Assembly (NCBI GenBank): GCA_937138955.1
Contig: CAKZPJ010000797.1
Location: forward strand, 1 to 10,910
DNA length: 10,910 nt
Source of the DNA: an uncultured Flammeovirgaceae bacterium
Lineage (GTDB): Bacteria; Bacteroidota; Bacteroidia; Cytophagales; Cyclobacteriaceae
Direction: 5' to 3'
The position numbers and the translations under genes are program-made. Below are positions 7,205 to 10,910 of the stretch, one piece after another (position 1 is the first letter of the stretch; each line of letters starts with the position of its first letter). Under the pieces are notes generated by a model. The model was not told the DNA's origin. It saw only the letters and a program-made list of their open reading frames with translations, and searched no databases.

Positions 7205-7232
7205 GTTCTTAAATAAGTACGTAAAGAAGAAC
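7205..7232. promoter_or_regulatory. Operator-like inverted repeat upstream of the antitoxin gene
   Basis: GTTCTT (7205-7210) and AAGAAC (7227-7232) form a perfect 6-bp inverted repeat separated by 16 bp, with the palindrome TACGTA between them. It ends 10 bp before the YefM-type start. YefM/Phd proteins repress their own promoter through palindromes in this position, which makes it a candidate operator. A 6-bp repeat can arise by chance. Confidence 0.35.
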
Positions 7233-7242
7233 TAATAAAATT

Positions 7243-7494
7243 ATGCTTACTGCTAATTTTTCGGAGTTCCGAGCCGGATTAAAAAAGTACTTGGATAGCG
7301 TTGAAGAAGACAATGAAACCCTGATTATTAAGCAAAAAAGTGGGAAGGGAACCGTTGTAATCTCGCTAGACGAGTATAATTCCATGCAGGAAACTCTGCA
7401 TTTACTTAGCTCTAAAAAGAATGCTGACCGATTGTACGAATCCATTCGACAAATGAAATTCGGGAAAGCCGTAAGGCCAACGTTAGAAGACTGA
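7243..7494 (+). CDS. yefM: YefM/Phd-family antitoxin
   Basis: An 83-aa protein that fits YefM along its whole length. The N-terminal Phd fold (MLTANFSEFRAGLKKYLDSV) would dimerise and bind DNA, and the central segment has TVVISLDEYNSMQETLHLL, a hallmark of the family. The C-terminal tail (KNADRLYESIRQMKFGK) is the part that wraps and blocks the toxin. It would neutralise YoeB, a ribosome-dependent mRNA interferase, and repress the operon. The frame is intact with no missing segment. The adjacent toxin gene is broken, so this antitoxin is now an orphan: it may persist as a regulator, protect against another YoeB, or simply be decaying more slowly. The TGA stop at 7492-7494 overlaps the expected toxin start. 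Confidence 0.9.
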   Translation: MLTANFSEFRAGLKKYLDSVEEDNETLIIKQKSGKGTVVISLDEYNSMQETLHLLSSKKNADRLYESIRQMKFGKAVRPTLED

Positions 7495-7755
7495 CATGGT
7501 ACTTAGTTTACCGAAAACGCCTGGGAAGATTATCTCTATTAGCAAAAGGTTGACAAGATAATGGTCAAAAAGATCAATAACCTAATCAAGGATATTACAA
7601 GAAATCTTTTCAGTGGCATCGGAAAACCTAAACCACTTAAATATGATTTGGCTGGATACTGGTCAAGGAGGATAGACCAAGAGCACCGATTGGTTTATCA
7701 AGTAGCTGATGACGAACTGCTCATCTACGCTTGTCACTATCACTATGACTCATAG
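7491..7755 (+). pseudogene. yoeB: YoeB-type mRNA interferase toxin, inactivated
   Basis: The gene must be read in pieces. CTG ACA TGG TAC TTA GTT TAC (from 7491) gives TWYLVYRKR, then the frame shifts between CGC (7518-7520) and TGG (7522). After that WEDYLY runs into a TAG stop (7540-7542) where YoeB has Trp in YLYWQ. The frame then stays open to 7755 and encodes VKKINNLIKDI, GYWSRRIDQEHRLVYQV and a YHY ending, all typical of YoeB. The lesions are a CTG where an ATGA overlap with the antitoxin would be expected, a frameshift best explained by loss of 2 bases (an Ala codon in KRAWEDY), and a nonsense TGG to TAG. The glutamate of GKPEPLK (E. coli YoeB Glu46, catalytic) is also Lys. The Arg of EHRL and the terminal His-Tyr remain. 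An ATG at 7561 could restart a 64-aa fragment, but it would lack the N-terminal part and that glutamate. Confidence 0.9.
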
Positions 7756-7789
7756 CTCATTAGCAATATTTTCTGCTTCTCTGGCAGCC

Positions 7790-7839
7790 TTTACCCATTA
7801 GGGCAAATTGGGTAAAATGCATACTCTCATATGTGAGAG
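7790..7839. other. Two adjacent hairpins in the gap between the YoeB remnant and the TolC gene
   Basis: TTTACCC (7790-7796) pairs with GGGTAAA (7810-7816), and CTCTCA (7824-7829) pairs with TGAGAG (7834-7839) around TATG. Neither is followed by a T-run on the plus strand. They lie where the rightward toxin-antitoxin transcript and the leftward efflux operon converge, so they may help end transcription. The rest of 7756-8019 shows nothing recognisable. Confidence 0.3.
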
Positions 7840-8019
7840 CTAGAGATTTTCTTAAATAGCTGTGGTCGCCAACTGTGTTAAAGTCAGGAGGTTTGAACAC
7901 TTTTTCTGGTTCTGGGTGTCTGCTCACACATCCATCTCAATACATTGTTTCAGAGCTTACCATAGTAAAACCCTTAGCTAAGTTCTTTTCATTATAACTC
8001 ACTGATTCAAATCCAGCAT

Positions 8020-9372
8020 CTAATTCACGTTCTCATATTCGCTTAAAATTCCACCTGTTAAGCGAAGCAGTTCGGTCTCGGATTCTATCAAATTGTACTT
8101 AGCCTGAATATTGGTGAGGGCGGTGTTCAGGTAGTTAATCTGAATATCGCGATAATCGAAAGAATTGATGGTTCCGTTGCGGAAGCGTTCTTCCGATAAG
8201 TCGAGGTTCAGTTGAGCCGCCCGAATGTTTTCTTCTGAAATAGATAGCAGTTTTTTGCGGACATTATACAGATCGTAGGTTGCCATTAGGTTGTTGCGTA
8301 GCGTTAATTTCTGCTGCTCAATCTGCACTTGCCCAATGCGCTCCTGAGTATAAGCGTTCTCAATAGCCTGACGTACTCGACCGCCATCAAATAGTAAGTA
8401 GTTAAGTGTAAATCCAGCCGCATAACTCAGGGTTCGTCCACCAACTACTTCTGGTCGGTCAGGGTCGGGAAAAGCAAATCGGGCATTGGAAATATCTTGT
8501 CTTTGCCAGGTATAACCACTTCCGGCGGTAAAGTTTAGCTGAGGATAAAGTTCAGTTTTGGCCAAGCGGGTATCGGAACGAGCTATTTCTAGGTTAATAT
8601 ACTGGTTCTGCAAATTACGATTGTTGGCAATCATTCGATCGTACAAATCCTCCAGTTCATACGCAGTGGATTCTACGGTTAAGCTATCGGCCAGATTGTA
8701 TGTCAGTGTTACGTCTTTACCCATCAGCAGATTTAAGGTACGCCTAGTATTCAAAAAGTTAATTTCCTGAGTAACCAAGTTGGATGAGTCTGTTAGGAAG
8801 GCATTTTGTTCCTGAAGGATATCGAATGTAACGGCACTACCTAATTCACCTTTTAGTCGCACATACTCATAACGATCCTTAGATAAGGAGAACACAGTTT
8901 CTAGTGCATCCAATCGCTCCTGCTCCAACTGGGTCAGGTAATACTGATTGATTATTGCTTGAATTGAGTTCTCAATAACCACTTGGGCATTGCCTCGCGT
9001 AAGATTTTCCAGTTGTTGTAATCGTTCCCGCCGAATGTTAACAGCAAAACCACTAAACAACGTCCAGTTAACGCTCACCCCGGGGGTAACATCATTCGAT
9101 ATAGTTAACCCCTGGAGGAAGCCCGCTGGGTTCTCTACATCACGGAAGTTATTGTTCTGAGACAAACTCAGGCTGATGGTAGGCCAGCGCCCGGCTGCGC
9201 CCCAATTATTATTATTCTGAGCCACATCTATGTTTAGCTCTTCAACCCGAATATCAAAGTTATTAGCCAAACCAATCTGAATAGCATCGGAAAGGGAGAG
9301 TTCTTCTTGCTCTTGGGCTTGTAGCGAAAAGGTAACCCAAATGCTAAGGAAAGTGAAGGTTAGGTATTTCAT
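8020..9372 (-). CDS. TolC-family outer-membrane efflux protein
   Basis: A 450-aa outer-membrane factor that would form the trimeric exit duct of an RND efflux pump. A signal peptide (MKYLTFTFLSIWVTFSLQAQ) precedes the mature protein. The family's internal duplication is visible. The two strand segments are VNWTLFSGF (101-109) and LNYLLFDGG (323-331), each followed by a long helix. The paired helical hairpins are RYEYVRLKGELGSAVTF (168-183, with a following Q-rich helix) and RFRNGTINSFDYRDI (396-410). Length is normal. There is no lipobox. It lies 107 bp downstream of the RND permease on the same strand, so the two are probably co-transcribed. The transported substrate cannot be told from this protein. 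Confidence 0.92.
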   Translation of the reverse strand: MKYLTFTFLSIWVTFSLQAQEQEELSLSDAIQIGLANNFDIRVEELNIDVAQNNNNWGAAGRWPTISLSLSQNNNFRDVENPAGFLQGLTISNDVTPGVSVNWTLFSGFAVNIRRERLQQLENLTRGNAQVVIENSIQAIINQYYLTQLEQERLDALETVFSLSKDRYEYVRLKGELGSAVTFDILQEQNAFLTDSSNLVTQEINFLNTRRTLNLLMGKDVTLTYNLADSLTVESTAYELEDLYDRMIANNRNLQNQYINLEIARSDTRLAKTELYPQLNFTAGSGYTWQRQDISNARFAFPDPDRPEVVGGRTLSYAAGFTLNYLLFDGGRVRQAIENAYTQERIGQVQIEQQKLTLRNNLMATYDLYNVRKKLLSISEENIRAAQLNLDLSEERFRNGTINSFDYRDIQINYLNTALTNIQAKYNLIESETELLRLTGGILSEYENVN

Positions 9373-9479
9373 GAAAAATTAGTAATCAGATTTGAATATT
9401 TACGATAGGGTACACGTATTCTCACTTTCACCCCCGCCCCGAAACAGTATCCAGAGCGAGTCTCAAATTCCATATTTCC

Positions 9480-10910
9480 CTAGACTTGCTGCAATCGTCT
9501 CTGCTCACGAATGGCAGGTTCTACGTCTTCATGGTCGGGCGAACGGTAGGGTTCTTCGGGACTCATGTAGTGCTTCAGTTTACCGATGCCCTTGTTGATG
9601 TACAGTTTAATATCGTTGAACACCAGCATAATTACTGGGAAGAACAATAAGATCATCAGCGTTCCGAGCATTACTCCGTAGGCTACCGAAATGGCCATAG
9701 GAACGAGGAACTGAGCCTGAAAACTTTTCTCTAAAATTAACGGATACAATCCCACTACAGTAGTAATTGAAGTCAGCAGAATAGCCCGGAAGCGAGCAAT
9801 TCCGGCACCAAAGGCAGCTTCTTCTACCCGCATTCCTTCCCGCAAATTTTGATTATACTTATCCAACATCACTACCGCATCGTTGATAATTACTCCCGAC
9901 AGGGCAATCATACCGTACATACTAAGCATGGAAATGGGCTGCCCGTGGATGCCGTGCCCAATAGCAGCACAAACTAATCCTAGCGGAATAAGGAGTAAAA
10001 TTAAGATAGCCTGATAGAGCGACCGGAACGAAAGGGTAATGACCAGGATCATCATAATGAAGGCTACTGGAAACACCTTGGCAAAGGAGGCTACTGTGCG
10101 AGCCGACCTTCGCGATTGTCCCTCAAATGAATAAGTTACCGAGGGGTACTTCGCTAAAATAGAGGGAAGAATCTCGGTTTGAACCTTCTCAATAATGGGC
10201 GGAACCGGCTCGTACGGATCAACTAAATCGGCCTCTAGTCGCACTTCCCGTTTACCGTTGAAGTGGTTAATATTCATTACTCCCCGTCCAATGTTGTAGT
10301 CAGCCAGCTCTCGCAACGGATATTCATTTCCTTCTCCGTCTTTAATCCGCATAGATTCCATCTGTGAGATTGTCAAACGATCTTCTTCGGGGTAGCGTAC
10401 CCACACCCGTACTTCATCGGTACCAATGATCAGCCGTTGAGCTTCCTCACCAAAAAAGGCCTGACGGATTTGCTGGGTAATATCTTGCTGAGAAAACCCC
10501 AAAAAGTACGCTTGGGGCCGTAGCCCTAGTTGAATTTCCCGCTGACCGGTAGCGGTATTGTCTTTAATATCTTTCAACGAAGCCAGTCCCATAATTTCGG
10601 CTTTAGCTTCTTCTTTGGCGGCCATCAAATCTTCTAGATTACTACCGAGTAGTGCTAATGAGAACGGCGTTCCAAAGCGGTTTTGCCCCCCTACGCTAAA
10701 CTTCTGCGCTTCGGGCACTGCACCAATTCGCTGGCGCACCCGGTTGGCAATCTCGAAGCTAGAAATATCTTCAACGCGCTCTAAATCAGCTAAGTCAATC
10801 CGAAGGTGACCAGCGTGACTTCCTCGTTCGGCGGCACCACGCCCACCGCTACTACCTACGTTCATACTTACCGTTTCGATGAGAGAAGTCTCATCATCCC
10901 GGTCTTCCTT
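9480..10910 (-). CDS. RND-family efflux permease, C-terminal half (start lies right of the window)
   Basis: This is the inner-membrane pump of a tripartite efflux system, driven by proton or cation flux. The reading frame is open to the right edge, 15 codons beyond the first internal ATG at 10865, so only about 476 of an expected 1000 or more residues are visible. In the visible part, numbered from that ATG, a periplasmic porter/docking region (about 1-255) is followed by five membrane segments near 262-281, 284-306, 312-336, 359-378 and 386-416. GVIINDAVVMLD (324-335) matches the conserved GxxxN-A motif of HAE-type RND pumps. A charged cytoplasmic tail of about 40 residues ends the protein. 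The proton-relay aspartates of the N-terminal half are outside the window. An adaptor gene, not seen between this gene and TolC, is probably upstream. Confidence 0.92.
   Translation of the reverse strand, partial: KEDRDDETSLIETVSMNVGSSGGRGAAERGSHAGHLRIDLADLERVEDISSFEIANRVRQRIGAVPEAQKFSVGGQNRFGTPFSLALLGSNLEDLMAAKEEAKAEIMGLASLKDIKDNTATGQREIQLGLRPQAYFLGFSQQDITQQIRQAFFGEEAQRLIIGTDEVRVWVRYPEEDRLTISQMESMRIKDGEGNEYPLRELADYNIGRGVMNINHFNGKREVRLEADLVDPYEPVPPIIEKVQTEILPSILAKYPSVTYSFEGQSRRSARTVASFAKVFPVAFIMMILVITLSFRSLYQAILILLLIPLGLVCAAIGHGIHGQPISMLSMYGMIALSGVIINDAVVMLDKYNQNLREGMRVEEAAFGAGIARFRAILLTSITTVVGLYPLILEKSFQAQFLVPMAISVAYGVMLGTLMILLFFPVIMLVFNDIKLYINKGIGKLKHYMSPEEPYRSPDHEDVEPAIREQRRLQQV

Noticed and set aside
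7561..7755. A free-standing 64-aa gene starting at ATG 7561.
   Set aside because: The sequence upstream continues the YoeB homology in the same frame across the TAG, so it is the tail of a broken toxin rather than a separate gene.
7753..7800. Minus-strand reading WVKAAREAENIANEL, resembling the tail of some small antitoxins.
   Set aside because: A stop codon lies immediately before it in the same frame, and no further upstream match was found.
7883..7996. AGGAGG followed by a TTG-started reading frame in the gap before the TolC gene.
   Set aside because: The resulting peptide has no recognisable features, and strong Shine-Dalgarno sites are not usual in this type of genome; probably chance.

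Overview
The window looks like chromosomal DNA of a Bacteroidota bacterium, most likely a Cytophagales-type lineage. This rests on protein character: a lipoprotein GH20, an exported GH3-serine hydrolase fusion of the kind common in Bacteroidota, a UPF0175 protein, and an RND-TolC pair. Recognisable Shine-Dalgarno sites are also scarce. The assignment is inference; no rRNA or other marker gene is present.

Layout. (1) 1-2106, plus strand, visibly AT-richer than the rest: the 3' part of an IS66-type transposase whose frame is open to the left window edge. After 9 bp comes a small-gene cluster: a UPF0175 protein, a 90-aa probable antitoxin and a PIN-domain (VapC-type) toxin. (2) 2120-7097: a divergent pair for amino-sugar glycan breakdown, a GH20 beta-N-acetylhexosaminidase lipoprotein (minus) and a 991-aa exported NagZ-like GH3 enzyme fused to a penicillin-binding/beta-lactamase-type serine hydrolase (plus). 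The 436-bp region between them holds a hairpin/repeat module and a clear intrinsic terminator that has no gene upstream of it. (3) 7243-7755: a YefM-type antitoxin that looks intact, followed by a YoeB toxin that is clearly broken by a lost start codon, a frameshift and a TGG-to-TAG stop. Its catalytic glutamate is also replaced. (4) 8020-10910, minus strand: an RND efflux permease (C-terminal half only, running off the right edge) followed by its TolC-type outer-membrane partner.

How the parts work together. The GH20 and GH3-hydrolase products plausibly act outside the cytoplasm on GlcNAc-containing material such as peptidoglycan fragments or chitooligosaccharides. The RND and TolC genes look like one efflux operon with the adaptor gene probably upstream, outside the window. 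The two toxin-antitoxin loci differ: the PIN module appears intact, while the YoeB module has lost its toxin and keeps its antitoxin. The items most worth a second look are the decayed YoeB, the orphan terminator (small RNA or attenuator), a possible relic of a DUF3368 toxin start inside the UPF0175 locus, and the exported GH3-serine hydrolase fusion. I found no CRISPR array, tRNA, rRNA or convincingly new multi-gene system.
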